A stretch of 64,000 nt of DNA from Undaria pinnatifida. Taxonomy: Eukaryota > Sar > Phaeophyceae > Laminariales > Alariaceae. Position numbers and translations under genes: made by a program. The notes beneath the pieces were generated by a model that worked only from the letters and a program-made list of their open reading frames with translations, did no database searches and had not been told where the DNA came from. The DNA is taken from NCBI GenBank assembly GCA_012845835.1, contig JABAKD010000007.1, positions 10,389,665-10,453,664 of the forward strand, given 5' to 3'. Shown piece by piece: positions 10,569-20,985 of the stretch. How positions within the stretch are numbered: position 1 is the first letter of the stretch; every line of letters begins with the position of its first letter.

Positions 10569-11231
10569 CAGCGCACACATACATGGCTACCAGGTAGATG
10601 ATCTCCGGATACGGCTGTAAGCTCGCATGCACCGGCCGTTTCGGCTACTACGTGTACACCAAAGTTTCGTTTGAACCGAAAGAGACCCCGAAAGCCAACG
10701 AACGGTGTTTGAGACACACGAGCGCGCAGATTTTTTACAGCGCACACATGGCTACCAGGTAGAGGATCTCCGGATAAGACTGTAAGCTCGCCAGCACCGG
10801 CCTGTTCGGCTACTACGTGTACTCCAAAATTTCGTTTGAACCGAAAGAGACCCCGAAAGCCAACGAACGGTTTTTGAGACACGAGCGCGCAGACTTTTTA
10901 CAGCGCACACATAGCTACCAGGTAGATGATCTCCGGATACGATTGTCAACTCGCCTGCACCGGCCTGTTCGGCTACTACGTGTACACCAAAATTTCGTTT
11001 GAACCGAAAGAGACCCCGAAGGGCAACGGACGGTGTTGTTGGAGACACACGAACGCGCAGATTTTTTACAGCGCACACATGGCTACCAGGTAGATGATCT
11101 CCGGATACGACTGTAAGCTCGCCTGCACCGGCCTGTTCGGCTACTACGTGTACACCAAAATTTCGTTTGAACCGCAAGAGACCCCGAAGGGCAACGAAAG
11201 GTGTTCGAGACACACGAACGCGTAGATATTT
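10569..11231 (+). repeat. Four-unit tandem repeat, about 166 bp per unit
   Basis: Units start with CAGCGCACACAT at 10569, 10738, 10901 and 11069, with spacings of 169, 163 and 168 bp. Each contains CTACCAGGTAGA, CTCCGGATACG, GCCTGTTCGGCTACTACGTG and GAACCGAAAGAGACCCCGAA. Open frames of 108 and 153 codons on the minus strand read the repeat, but the spacings are not all multiples of three. The peptide repeat breaks frame, so I treat it as non-coding. Confidence 0.9.
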
Positions 11232-11577
11232 TTGTTGAAAACATAACCTCCCAAACGTGCGAAGTGAGATTCGAAAGCGGTCGAAACGAGATTCGGACCG
11301 ACCGTCTGTGTGTTTCTTGATGTGTCCTTGAAGTGGGCGTCATGTATGTGCGTGTGGATGTGTTACCTATTAAAAGTAGTTCTACTCTAAATACCGACCA
11401 CACAGTGCATAAGATTTCTATGTATTCACGCCAGGCATCTGCAACTACTGCTGCTGCTGCTGTACATATATATATGAGATTTTTCGGGGAAAAGCATTCT
11501 ATTGTACCAGGTATAATAATGCCATCGCATAGCATATATTTTCTATAAGAAAACAAAATAATACTGTTGCTGAACAC

Positions 11578-11795
11578 TGCAACAGCTGTGAGATCGGGGA
11601 TTTCGGCGAAAACTCATCCTTGCAAGCTGTGCGCGATACTCCGATCGCGCGTGTTACGGGGTATGTTTGTCCTCATGAAGGATAGAGGTCAGAGGGTCCC
11701 TTTAGTGCTAGCTGCAGTAGGAGCGTCAGGGCCAACAGGGGGATAAAAGAAGCCGTCCATCCTGTTCATCATTCTGCACCCGGGGTCATTCATGC
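11578..11795 (+). mobile_element. Family D terminal fragment
   Basis: This piece matches the family D end: CAGCTGTGAGATCGGGGATT, ACTCATCCTTGCAAGCTGTG, CGATACTCCGATCGCGCGTG, TCCTCATGAAGGATAGAGGT and then GGGCCAACAGGGGGAT. The matching opposite end is not found nearby. Confidence 0.65.
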
Positions 11796-11799
11796 TCCA

Positions 11800-12660
11800 A
11801 ATTGACGTATTCGATCGGAAAACACAGTCAGTCTACAACAGCTAGCTGCTTGCAGCAGCGGTGCCGGCAAGCAAGCGCTATTCGTTGAGTGACGCCGCCG
11901 ACCAGGCATAATAAAAAAAAGCGAATGCGCGACCATGTTCAAATGGAATACGATTTACTGCTGCTTGCAGGCGCTCTGCATTGACTACGTGGTTGTCGCA
12001 TGATAAAAGGAAACGATCACGATCGGGCATCACGACAGAAATGTTTACTCCTGCCTCTACAAATATTGAGAGCCGTTGAAAGCGGCAGGTGGTGAGAAGC
12101 CAGCGTGGAGTAACACTGAAAGGAGATGTTTACGCGACAAGACAGAGGGAGTGCTTTTTCCGAGGTGGTAATCCCGGGTATATTTAATGGGATGGGCACT
12201 GCTGCAATCTCCGAACGAAGCTGACGGGTATGCTACATACTTACTGTACATACTACGTTGTTGTCACGTATCACATTGGAAATTGACCCACATGTCGCCA
12301 CAAAAATGTATTTTTTCTATTATTATTAACCCATGGCATGGCATGGCATGGCCACAACACACAAGGCAGCCTCCTCTAACTGGGAGAATACCCCAGTATA
12401 GCCTTTACGACACGTCTGGGTTATTAATTACGATAAAGTACGTACGAGTATGGAAATCGGGGAATTTGTGGTTAAAATTCCTATGAGTTTTGTTGTGGTT
12501 GAGCAAATTTTTGAACAAGTACCAACAACGCAGCTTGCAAAGAAAGGTGAGTATTGACCTGAAATTCGTCAAACTCACGGCTGACGTCCTTAATTTTTTT
12601 TTTATTAAAAAAACGAAAAACGTCGGACTTTTTCCGGACCATGATGAGATTCGTTAGAGG
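11800..12660. other. Unassigned stretch
   Basis: No family match is seen apart from a short direct repeat of CATGG at about 12332-12352. No coding frame is convincing. Confidence 0.4.
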
Positions 12661-12742
12661 GGTCACTTCTGCGGCCCGGTTTTGCAGTGGCCCTCGAGGT
12701 CACTCGCGCGAGTGACCCGCCCGTTCGTTTGCGGTCGTAGGC

Positions 12743-12935
12743 CAGTGATACACATTATGATTGGATATTTTCAGCCATTTATCCCCGGTGACGTCATCGT
12801 GACACCATGATGAGGCGGGCACTAGGGGGCACTTCGACCGGCATTGTTTCGTACGGGCTAGGGCTAGGGTTAGGGTTAGACTAGGGTTTTAGTTCAATGA
12901 TCTTTTTTCCAAAATGGCAGTGATGTCAGGCACCC
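12743..12935. mobile_element. 193-bp insertion carrying telomere-like repeats
   Basis: The insert interrupts a family C element and is flanked by an exact 8-bp duplication TCGTAGGC (12735-12742 and 12936-12943). That is the signature of a target-site duplication. The insert carries GGGCTAGGGCTAGGG, TTAGGGTTAGACTAGGG (12855-12890). I find no clear terminal inverted repeats. A direct CAGTGAT occurs near both ends. Confidence 0.7.
12855..12890 (+). repeat. Interstitial telomere-like tract
   Basis: Degenerate TTAGGG and CTAGGG units (about five). It lies wholly inside the inserted segment described at 12743-12935. Confidence 0.8.
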
Positions 12936-13075
12936 TCGTAGGCTTTCGTGCTGTTTATTTTTTTTCTTCGAAGTGATTTCGCAATGGAATGGTTAGTTAG
13001 CTACGCTGCGCCACACACAAATCGCCCGAACGAAGCGTCTTCGTCAGAGTGAGGTACACTACAGCAGAGTGACTT

Positions 13076-14540
13076 CGTGCGACAGGCTCTAACTGGCTCT
13101 AACCGCCGGTATTGAAAGAGGGCATTTTTTTTTTTTTTTCCTTCATTCTCAAATAACAATAATACTGGAATCAAACGTGGGCCAAGACCTACCTGTACTT
13201 CCCCGATTTCCATACTTTTTTCCAAGATGATGTTGAGACTAATCAGAATAAATTGCGGTATATAGGCGAGGTGGGCAGGCGAGGTGGGTAGCGTCGTCCT
13301 CTGTTCACCCGGGTAGCAGCCAGGGGAGTCACAGGCCTCTATGTACCCCCTGTCTCTATGTACCCCCTCGCCTAGAATTAATCTAGAAGGGATGCGCGAA
13401 TGAGTGGTGTATTTGGGACAGGTTGGAAAGCTGAGTGTATCGACCTTTTTCTTTGTTGGAAGAACGCACAGCTCGCGCGCCGTGCTCTGTTAGTTTTTTT
13501 TTTTTCTTAAGACGTGCAAGAAGAACAAAATAACCGGGAGCCTGTGTAATGAGCGCACACGAGAAAGAACAAAATAAAGCGTATACTCGTATATATGGCG
13601 GAATAATCGCGCAGGAACACACACGTACGTGAAGTATGCAATATATAGACTATATACAGAAGCTTCGACAAAATATTCGATGTCACAGCTGGAGTGTATT
13701 TTAATCTTAATAATGTATACAGAAGAGATAAATGAGAGTCCACGCGCGCACGATTTTTAGCCTCGGAAAAAAACACGGAAGGAGGGTGCATTACAGGCCC
13801 TACTACTACTGTATGTAGTACATGATACCTACATCGATATATTTTCTACCAGGTATTTTTTCGTAGGGCGCAAAGTTCATATTGCCCCATCTCGGGTGTT
13901 CTCCCCGTGGGAATGTTTCACAAGGAAGCCATGCCCGCTGGAACTGATGATGTGCGCGGCAGGAAACACATGATAAATGAAAGGAGGAGCCAATACGCGT
14001 GGGAACACAGGCTCAAATACTTCAAAAAGTAGTCCGCCCCGCAACTACAAGATATCGCCGAGCAAGAAAAGGAGGCAGCAGTAAGTAAGTAGGAACCCGC
14101 GCAAGGGAAAGGTTAAAAAAGAAGAACCAGCCAGCCAGCTCGCACGAGCAAATACGAAAGGGACGCAGAAGAAGAAGAGAAGACCAGCAGGAGAAGCAGG
14201 TAGCCCCCCCGAAAATGATGGAATATGACGACTCTGCAGTCCATTCGTACCCAGCTAGTTTGTTCGTAGCCGCGAGCTACCCTGAGCGAACTAAGTATCC
14301 TATGATGTGGGGGGATACAACGTGCGGGGAGACTAGGTGTGATTACCTCTCACCGGTGTAGTGTCCATATTCAAGTTGTAACTATAGCTTCCCACCGTAA
14401 GTAAGGGCTGGGGAACTCGCCGAGATTGTTGCAAGGAACTATGCTGTAGGACTGCATGTCGGCCAGTACGACAACCCGTAGTAGAAGAGTACATCCGCCC
14501 GTACCATGGGCATTGCGGCGTAATAGCCAGGCGACCGCTA
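13076..14540. other. Mostly unassigned; D-end fragment and A-rich repeat M piece
   Basis: A family D end fragment on the minus strand lies at about 13658-13705 (TTCGACAAAATATTCGATGT then CACAGCTGGAGTGTATTTTA). Around 13600-13790 the sequence shares CGCGCAGGAACACACACGTA and TTTTTAGCCTCGG with the A-rich domain at 17.4-17.6 kb. The rest is unassigned. Confidence 0.45.
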
Positions 14541-14636
14541 GCCCCACCTCGACGCCTCCTTATTCCTCCTTGCTCCTCCTTACTAGCCCCACCTCGACGC
14601 CTCCTTATTCCTCCTTGCTCCTCCTTACTCCTCCTT
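14541..14636 (+). repeat. Duplicated CTCCTTA-type low-complexity block
   Basis: A block TAGCCCCACCTCGACGCC followed by CTCCTTATTCCTCCTTGC occurs twice in tandem (period about 45 bp). Within it is a CTCCTT-like short repeat. Confidence 0.8.
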
Positions 14637-14778
14637 CTCTTCTTGGCTTTACTTGCTACTTCTTTCCTTTTTGGGTTTTCACCTCTTTTGGCCGTGTAAG
14701 CGCCCCTCCCCAACCCATCTTATCTTTTTCTTCTGCATTAAAACAAAGGATCTTCACGGACACGTCCATGCGAACCGG

Positions 14779-15083
14779 GCTACCGTGAGGGGCAGTGACC
14801 CTTCTTATAAATGGGTCCTTTTGCTTTACAGTGGCTCGGAATCACTCGCGGGAGTGACCCCCCCCCCACCCCCCCTCCCTGTTCCTTCAAGATCTTGCGC
14901 TCTCGCGCTGTTTTAATAACGCGACATGAATCGGCAGCGGAACGATCAGCTACGCGCGCAAAGCCATTTTTTTTTGCCTGAACAAAAGCATTTGTGTCCG
15001 TGAACTAGTAGTAAGTGGTGCGAGTGGTCAAACTCCGCCACTGAAAATGGGGGTATATCGTAATATCCCCTTTACCGTATCGC
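14779..15083 (+). mobile_element. Family C element, copy with both ends
   Basis: It starts near CTACCGTGAGGGG, runs through ACAGTGGCTCGGAATCACTC, the palindrome CACTCGCGGGAGTGA, CGCGCTGTTTTAATAACGCG and TGTCCGTGAACTAGTAG, and ends GGGGGTATATCGTAATATCC then TTTACCGTA. The GTATATCGTAATATCC segment is the position that has become a long minisatellite in other copies. Confidence 0.75.
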
Positions 15084-15732
15084 CTTTTCTTGGTCGTTGC
15101 CATCTCTTCATTCAGCTCGTATCACGGAGTCAGAGCCTCGATTCGCATCATTATAGAACAACATCTGTCTGTCTAGAGAAATAATCAAGGTGGGTACGGA
15201 TGGTAGAAGGAGTGCGCTTCAAGGAAACAAAAACAAAAGCCAAGAGTTCACGCCCACGAACACAGACGTGCACGTGCACTTCGAAGTGTAAGAATAGACC
15301 GTGCGCTAGGCGAAAAAAAAATACGGCGAGGCAGGAATCAGCAATCAACAGTGGAATGATGTATGCTTGCCACATTAAAGACGCAGAAAAGAGTATCGAC
15401 GCTCAAAACCAGAGAGGGGGGTGTTGAGATCGCCAGGAAGCGACAAATAAGGGAGGATCAACAAGCATCGACCCTCACACAAAAACAAGAAGAGATTGTT
15501 CTTGCGCGAAACTAAGACGGGGGCGCCCCACAAATAAATTGAACGCGTCAGACAAGCAATCAATACACCGCTTAGTCAGCGCTCCGAGGCACATACAACA
15601 ATGGTGGGGTACTAGTGTGTACGACCACCCGGTTTAAGACGCTTTCCGAGATAAGACCACGGGTGTAGATGGCCTTGGTCATCAAAACAAGCTCGAGTCT
15701 GTAGTTTGTTTTATCGGATCGTTTTTGCAGTG
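15084..15732. other. Unassigned stretch
   Basis: No recognised repeat or gene. Short overlapping frames only. Confidence 0.4.
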
Positions 15733-16325
15733 GAGTCATCCCCCGTTAAGAGTTGCCCTTATTCGGCCAAAGGTTTCTGACTCCGATGTGACCGATGTGA
15801 CCGATGTGACCGATGTGACCGATGTGACCGGTGTGACGGATATGACCGATGTGACTCATGTGACCGATTTGACCGATGTGACCGACGTGACCGACGTGAC
15901 CGATCTGACGGATGTGGCGGATGTGACAGATGTGACCGATGTGACCGATGTGACCGATGTGACCGATGTGATCGATGTGCCCGATGTGCCCGATATATCC
16001 GATGTCACCGATGTCACCGATGTCACCGATGTGAACGCTGTGCCCGATGTGACCGATGTGAACGCTGTGACTGATGTGACGGATGTGACCGATGTGACCG
16101 ATGTGACCGGTGTGACCTCCTGAGGTAATCAAGTGTGGAACTATCGGTTTATATGATAACTTTGCGAGCATGTTTGTCTTAGGACTGGCCCATAGAAACG
16201 TTGGCCGGGTTGCGCGAACGAATGCCTTCGAAGTTATATAGATCTGGGGGTGAGATATCGAGTTCCTCGTGTTGGGAGCTCAGAAAATTCTTAGAACATG
16301 CCGCACCCCCACCGCGGGATGAATC
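15733..16325 (+). mobile_element. Family G element expanded by a minisatellite
   Basis: The left end is GAGTCATCCCCCGTTAAGAG, followed by TTCGGCCAAAGGTTTCTGAC. The right half has GGTTGCGCGAACGAATGCC, TTCGAAGTTATATAG and CAGAAAATTCTTAGAACATG. It ends CACCCCCACCGCGGGATGAATC. Other copies are about 270-340 bp. This one is about 590 bp because of the array at 15785-16113. Confidence 0.75.
15785..16113 (+). repeat. 9-bp minisatellite (GATGTGACC)n
   Basis: About 36 units of GATGTGACC, with GATGTCACC, GACGTGACC, GCTGTGACC and GATCTGACG variants. The unit is a multiple of three, which yields a fully open frame reading a Val-Thr-Asp repeat on plus and an Ile-Gly-His repeat on minus. Both are artefacts. 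Confidence 0.95.
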
Positions 16326-16364
16326 TGCGGGTATCGTAAGGTATCTTAAGGTAACCACATCTGT

Positions 16365-16620
16365 GAGTCTTACTACAGTAGCCCCCGCCAACTTTTCTTT
16401 AACGAAATCGCCGGCTTAAGAACCAGCTCCCGGCCGTACCTCCTGCAGTACAGTGCCCCTTGCCACCCCGACGTCATCGTTCGATGTAGTCCTTTGCCAA
16501 CACGAAAATGCATGGGGACTTTTGTTTTTTAACAGAATCTTTCCTCGTATTGATCCAGCCATGAAACGTTCATTAAAGAAAATCGCTGGTTTTTTGGGGG
16601 GGGGTATCGTAGAATCAGTC
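16365..16620 (+). mobile_element. Family B MITE, copy 2
   Basis: The termini are GAGTCTTACTACAGTAGCCC and a G run followed by TATCGTAGAATCAGTC. The interior has TTTAACGAAATCGCCGGC, AACCAGCTCCCGGCCGTACC and CACCCCGACGTCATCGTTCG. It lies 40 bp downstream of the expanded family G element. Confidence 0.8.
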
Positions 16621-16639
16621 CTGGATATGATAGTTGAGA

Positions 16640-17739
16640 TGCGACAACGTAGATTGGCTTGTCACGAGGTGGTCTTAAGAGGGGCTATACACCTCTGTAC
16701 ACCGAAACGGAAAGCCGCCATAGTAGGAAAACAAAATCAAGCGAGCCAGGAATGAGCATAGGCATGGCAAGCAAGAATCAGAGTGCACATACAGCGACAG
16801 AAAGAGAACGTCAGCGCGCAACGCAAGGAAGGGGGTGGTTGAAGGTGCTCGGAAACGCTTAACGCATGTACAACTGGAAACCCGGGTTTGGGGACAAATT
16901 ACTTCAACTTGGTATACAGACAGGGGTTTTGGGGCTCGAAAGAGGTAATCAGAACCAGCGCGCGGGAGCTACATAGAACACACATATTGTTCTCGAGCGC
17001 AAAACAATGAGGCAAGCCGCTATGAGCGCGCTTCATGAAAGGACGACAAAACCAAGAGCCATCTTGCTGGGGCAAACACGCATAAAGGGATAGCGCGCAA
17101 GCTAGGAAAACAAACGCCGCTACCCAGGAATCCGCATATGAAACGAAAAACAAGAATATGCGCACAGACAGAAAAACGAAAGAAAAAAACACTCAGCGCC
17201 CACAGCAGACAAAGGAACAGGAGAGTGTACTATTGTGAGCGCGTGTCAGAAAGGAGACAACAAATTGCACCCACGGGCAAAGACAATATAGGCATCAATG
17301 GTACATGCGTTAGGAAGAAACCACAGTGCGAGCCGGCAACCAGCCACCTGAATGAATGGGGGTGCAGGGAGATGCTCAAGTAGGAGTAGTCAGCAAGCAA
17401 ACTAGTAGCAAGGGAACCGATATCGAGCTCGGCAATAGTGAAAGCACAAAAATAAATCAAGAATTATCGCGCAGGGAAAACACACACGTATACGCACAGA
17501 TGCAGGAAAAAGCGATTCGCGCGCGTTTTTTTAGCCTCGGAGAAAACAGAAGAAGAAGGACGAAAAAAGCAATGAGCGCGTCCGAATCAAACAAGGGAAA
17601 GGAAGAGCCAGCGTGCGGTGACACAGACCGAAGCAATTATAATCAAAAAGCATTGGATAGAAGCGAAGGCAGTAGAGAGCGCTCCAGGGCATGTCTAGAT
17701 AGAAGGAAATCCTGTGAAGGGTGGAGGAACACCTGTGGA
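16640..17739 (+). repeat. A-rich dispersed repeat domain M (first block)
   Basis: This purine-rich section shares phrases with 20.3-22.1 kb, such as AATCAGAGTGCACATACAG and CAGCGCGCAACGCAAGG here against CATCAGAGTGCAGACAGA and CAGCGCGCAACACAAGG at 21.45 kb. ATGAGCGCG and CGCAGGGAAAACACAC also recur. Unit boundaries are unclear. The open frame at 17356-17754 has no recognisable motif and is probably fortuitous. Confidence 0.45.
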
Positions 17740-17885
17740 CAAGTGGTACGCTAGAGGTAGCCCGTAACGGCTAGTTTTTGTTTTTCTTAAGTACGGGGCT
17801 CAACAAAAAAATCGCCGGGAAAACATTTTTGTTTTTTGCAAGATATGTTTTTTTTGTAATACCGAGGCCATTGTGAATTCATAAA
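17740..17885 (+). mobile_element. Family A relic, 5' part
   Basis: A degraded left portion: ACGCTAGAGGTAGC, TACGGGGCTCAAC, AAAATCGCCGGGAAA, TTTTTTGCAAGATATG and TACCGAGGCCATTGTG follow family A order. The 3' half is lost. Confidence 0.45.
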
Positions 17886-18040
17886 TCGGGTTGTAGAATA
17901 GAAACGACTCGCTTGTTTTTTTTTTGCGGACAGGAGCACCGAAGAATAACTAGTCAGTTCGCAGGACCAAGCACGGAGCCTCTCGGAAGTAAGCGGGGCA
18001 GGACACAAACGGAAGCGTGAGGGCCAGAGGGCGCAGGATC

Positions 18041-18098
18041 ACAGAAGAAGAAGAAGAAGAAGAAGAAGAAGAAGAAGAAGAAGAAGAAGAAGAAGGAG
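18041..18098 (+). repeat. (GAA)n microsatellite
   Basis: About 18 AGA/GAA units. The poly-Phe frame on the minus strand is an artefact. Confidence 0.95.
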
Positions 18099-18280
18099 AA
18101 GTAGGGATGGTCCGTGTGGGCTAGAAAGTATTCACAGCTAGCCCTAACCAAGATCGGTGAAAACCTCTTTCGAAAGAAAGCGCGTAAAGACGGACTCAGA
18201 AGCCACAAGCGCTATACGACAGAGAGGTAGCTCTTGGTGGCGATACCTCCTACGTTAGAGGGGGGGGGGCTATCGTAGAA

Positions 18281-18527
18281 GACGTGTGCTACGATAGAGG
18301 TGCACCACGTTTTTTCTGAGGTCTCCTCAACTTGGGAGCTTAAGACCTCTCCCGAGAACAGATTTGGAAAAAATCAAAACTGCTGCCGGATGAAGAATCG
18401 CATGGCCTAGGTACACAACAAGCATCATGCAAAAAAATGTCGTTTTTTTCGCGAAGATTTTGGGTTAAGGAGCCCCGCCATTCAGAAAAAATTCCAGACG
18501 AAAAGTTCTACCTCTATCGTAGCACCC
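18281..18527 (-). mobile_element. Family A MITE copy, abutting a family B end
   Basis: It starts GACGTGTGCTACGATAGAGG, then CTTGGGAGCTTAAGACC, CGCATGGCCTAGGTACACAA and GAAGATTTTGGGTTAAGGAG, and ends CTACCTCTATCGTAGCACC. Immediately upstream (18259-18280) is GGGGGGGGCTATCGTAGAA. This is the right tip of a family B element with nothing else of that element attached. Confidence 0.85.
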
Positions 18528-18539
18528 CTTTCTTTCTTC

Positions 18540-18778
18540 CGGGGTTCTACCGCTCGCACGTGTGAAACACTGTACGTTCCTTGCTGACAAAAGCGCGTTC
18601 GACGATTTAGGTTGGCGCAGCGCGTGGCAACCCATCCCGCTGAGGATCTATATAAAAAAATTAACACGGCCCGAAAGCCCAAGACCGGAAGGAACCCGTG
18701 GGTCACTCGCGCGAGTGAACTCGAACCACTGCCAAACAATGCCCCAAAAAGGGACCCTTATGGTACCGCAGCTCTGCC
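18540..18778 (-). mobile_element. Family C element, minus orientation
   Basis: Blocks: GGTTGGCGCAGCGCGTGGCA, AGCCCAAGACCGGAAGGAAC, the palindrome GTCACTCGCGCGAGTGA, GAACCACTGCC and AAAAAGGGACCCTTATGG, ending with TACCGCAGC. The left part near 18560 is diverged. Confidence 0.65.
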
Positions 18779-18880
18779 TGGTTGGTGAAACCCGACGTGC
18801 TCCGTGCTGGCATAGTAGGGATGCGAAGGGTTTATGATCATACGGCTACGGCCATGCAAAAACTGAGTACCCCCCCCCCT
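18770..18880 (+). repeat. Family K short repeat, copy 1
   Basis: CTGCCTGGTTGGTGAAACCC, GACGTGCTCC, GGATGCGA and ACGGCCATGC, ending GAGTACCCCC, recur in the same order at 50395-50497. The function is unknown. It abuts a family C end here and a G-poor island there. Confidence 0.6.
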
Positions 18881-19054
18881 CTAGCGTAGATTTGACCTAG
18901 ACTATCCGTTTTTGTTGTGATGGGGTTTTTAGGCCTAAACTCGTTGGAATGTTCTTGCTTCGCACTATCCTTTGCATATGTTTCCTAGGTCACAAGTGGG
19001 GTGGTAGGTCTCTGCTTTTTCGATTTACTCAAGAACGGGGGTATGGTAGGGGGG

Positions 19055-19580
19055 GGGTTACTGTTCCTTCTTGTTTTTTTAAACGACTCGGGGTCACTCG
19101 TGAGAGTGCCCCTTTGCCTTCGTAACGTTTGGTGCTGTTCTACACCCTTTTCCTTTCGCAACACGACTCTGCAACACAACGGTAAGCTACGCTGCGCCAG
19201 AGTAGTTTTTGTCCGCGAAGTACGAAGTCACTCGCGCGACTAGCTTAAAGACGCGTGCTACGATGATAGAGGTATTAAGGTATACCTTTTTCTGGCGAAA
19301 ACGGTTTCTGAATGACGGGCCCCCTTAACACAAAAAACTATCTAATACTATAGGACACTTACTTGCATGATTTTCGTCGTGTACCGAGGCCATAGGATCT
19401 GTTCGTCTGGTGGCGCACCAGCAGCAGTTTCATTTTCCTCCGAATCAGGTTTTGGGAGAACGTCTTAAGCTCCCAAATTGGGGAAGTTACAGACACAAAA
19501 CAAACACGTGGTGCAGCTTCACCGTGGCACGCGTCCAAACGAGGTACTGACCGTGGGGGTACCCCTGCTAACGTGGCCTT
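19055..19580 (+). mobile_element. Family C element interrupted by family A
   Basis: The left part has ACGACTCGGGGTCACTCGTG, GTAAGCTACGCTGCGCCAG and GTCACTCGCGCGACTAG, up to 19250. A family A copy follows. The C remnant then resumes after 19534 as GAGGTACTGACCGTGGGGGT, reaching TGCTAACGTGGCC. The A copy is therefore the younger insertion. Confidence 0.65.
19251..19534 (+). mobile_element. Family A MITE copy inside family C
   Basis: It starts ACGCGTGCTACGATGATAGA with an extra GAT in the terminal repeat. It holds GTTTCTGAATGACGGGCC, GCATGATTTTCGTCGTGTAC and GTCTTAAGCTCCCAAATTGG, and ends CTTCACCGTGGCACGCGT. The right terminal repeat has several substitutions. Confidence 0.8.
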
Positions 19581-19602
19581 GGAATTAGTATCTGATCTTG
19601 GG

Positions 19603-19876
19603 AAGCGTGCTACGATAACGGTGCACCGTTTTGTTTCTGAGGTTCCTCACTTTCGTAGCTTAAGACATGTCTCTCTCAAGCACCGATTTGGAGAAAATAA
19701 TGCTGCTATTAATAGCAGACCGGGTGAACAATCCTCCCATGGCCTAGGTGTATTCAACGAGAATCACAACGCCAAAAAAACAAAAATGACGTTTTTTTCC
19801 CGACGACTTTGGGTTAAGGAGTGTCGTCGTTCAGACGCCGTTTCAGACGAAAAAATGAGACCTTTATCGTAGGAGT
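19603..19876 (-). mobile_element. Family A MITE copy
   Basis: It begins AAGCGTGCTACGATAACGGT and has GAGGTTCCTCACTTTCGTAG, CTCCCATGGCCTAGGTGTAT and CGACGACTTTGGGTTAAGGA. It ends GACCTTTATCGTAGGAG. A second degenerate family A 3' end (CCTCAGAAAATATAGTTGG then GTACACCTG) follows at about 19900-19945. Confidence 0.8.
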
Positions 19877-20299
19877 AGGGTTGGATGAGGTATAGATGGT
19901 TAAGAGCCTCAGAAAATATAGTTGGTGTACACCTGTCTATTCCGTGGCATGTTGTGCCAACAAGTCGCGGCGCGCACAACTGAGGAGGGACGCCATGCCC
20001 GCGGATGCACGCGTGGTACTGAATGTCGAAAAAGGTTGCTGAATGTCGAAGCTCCTTGCCCCAAACAAAGTCATGGGAATGCTATTACTCATTTTTTTCC
20101 AACATGAATAATAGTTGTTATATATACCAAGAGGCCCTTGGGTTTGGTCCTCGGTTCGTACTTCTAGGATAGACCACAGCAAGATTTTGGGTGGGGTATG
20201 TTGAACTACTGAAGAGAGAAGCCGCCTCGAAAACAAGAGATGGTACTGTACCCTTCGACCGTAGCGTATGTCCGCGGCGCCAAGGAAAAACATGTAGTG

Positions 20300-20600
20300 T
20301 CAGGGAGAACCGGCGCACATAGGGTCACACACACGCACGGCAGCGAAGGTACAAGCAGCGCAACTCGGCCTCTTAGAAAAAAAAGCATAAGCGAGAGCAC
20401 CGAGCGAGCGCGCCAGGGAACACAACAAGAAGTAATACCCACGACAGCGCACGGATACATACAAATACGCACACACATCTAGAAGATGAGCTACGCACGC
20501 ACAATTATTCTAAGAAGGCTGAGAGAGCAATGAGCGCGATAGGAATCATAAAACAAGGGAGAGTCAGCGCGCAGGGAAAACCAACAGAGGGGACGTGTGC
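20300..20600 (+). repeat. A-rich dispersed repeat domain M (second block)
   Basis: It shares GAGAGCAATGAGCGCG, CAAGGGAGAGTCAGCGCG and CAGGGAAAAC with the first M block. No coding capacity is recognised. Confidence 0.4.
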
Positions 20601-20985
20601 TACGGATAAAGAGGCGGCAGTGTTCGCCGATAGTATTTTTGTATGGCAGCGCTCACTCCACTGAGAGGCAGACACTTGATATATTTTGGGCTTTCTTTTG
20701 GTCTTGGTCTATACCTAAGCCGTTAGTTTATCCATCGCGTTCCGCTTTCAGGATTTGCTGCGTAATCAGTGGGTTGGTGGGCGTTGTAGAAAGGCTGGCT
20801 ACCTTAGGGGGGGCCGGGGTGCCCCCTTTTTTTTCTACTCGGTTTGAGATACTCGACACGAGTGACACTCTGAACCTCACTGACAGGGAAGCCTCTAGGC
20901 GAGTTTTTTCGGCGCGTCGCGCGTTGTAGCCAGCCCTTCCTGGTTGGGGATTCATGTACCAAGCGTTAAATCGGCACGGAACGAC
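20600..20985. other. Unassigned stretch
   Basis: A G run and a T run near 20810-20835 flank a CCGGGGTGCC block. A possible diverged family C portion may begin before 20990, but I cannot delimit it. Confidence 0.35.

Larger units (their letters stand above)
12661..13075 (+). mobile_element. Family C element split by an insertion
   Basis: The first part holds GTTTTGCAGTGGCCCTCGAG, the palindrome GTCACTCGCGCGAGTGAC and GCGGTCGTAGGC, ending at 12742. The second part resumes at 12936 with TCGTAGGCTTTCGTGCTGTT, GCAATGGAATGGTTAG, GCTACGCTGCGCCA and GTGAGGTACACTACAG. TCGTAGGC is duplicated on both sides of the inserted DNA. Confidence 0.75.

Noticed and set aside
10556-11213. Minus-strand repeat peptide (about 55 residues per unit)
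   Set aside because: Unit spacings of 169, 163 and 168 bp break the frame, so the apparent protein repeat reflects DNA tandem repetition.
15725-16171. Val-Thr-Asp and Ile-Gly-His repeat proteins
   Set aside because: Both strands are open because the 9-bp unit is a multiple of three. The reading frame starts inside family G DNA.
17356-17754. 132-codon polar frame
   Set aside because: It lies in the A-rich repeated domain M. Its composition mirrors the DNA and related blocks elsewhere do not keep the frame.
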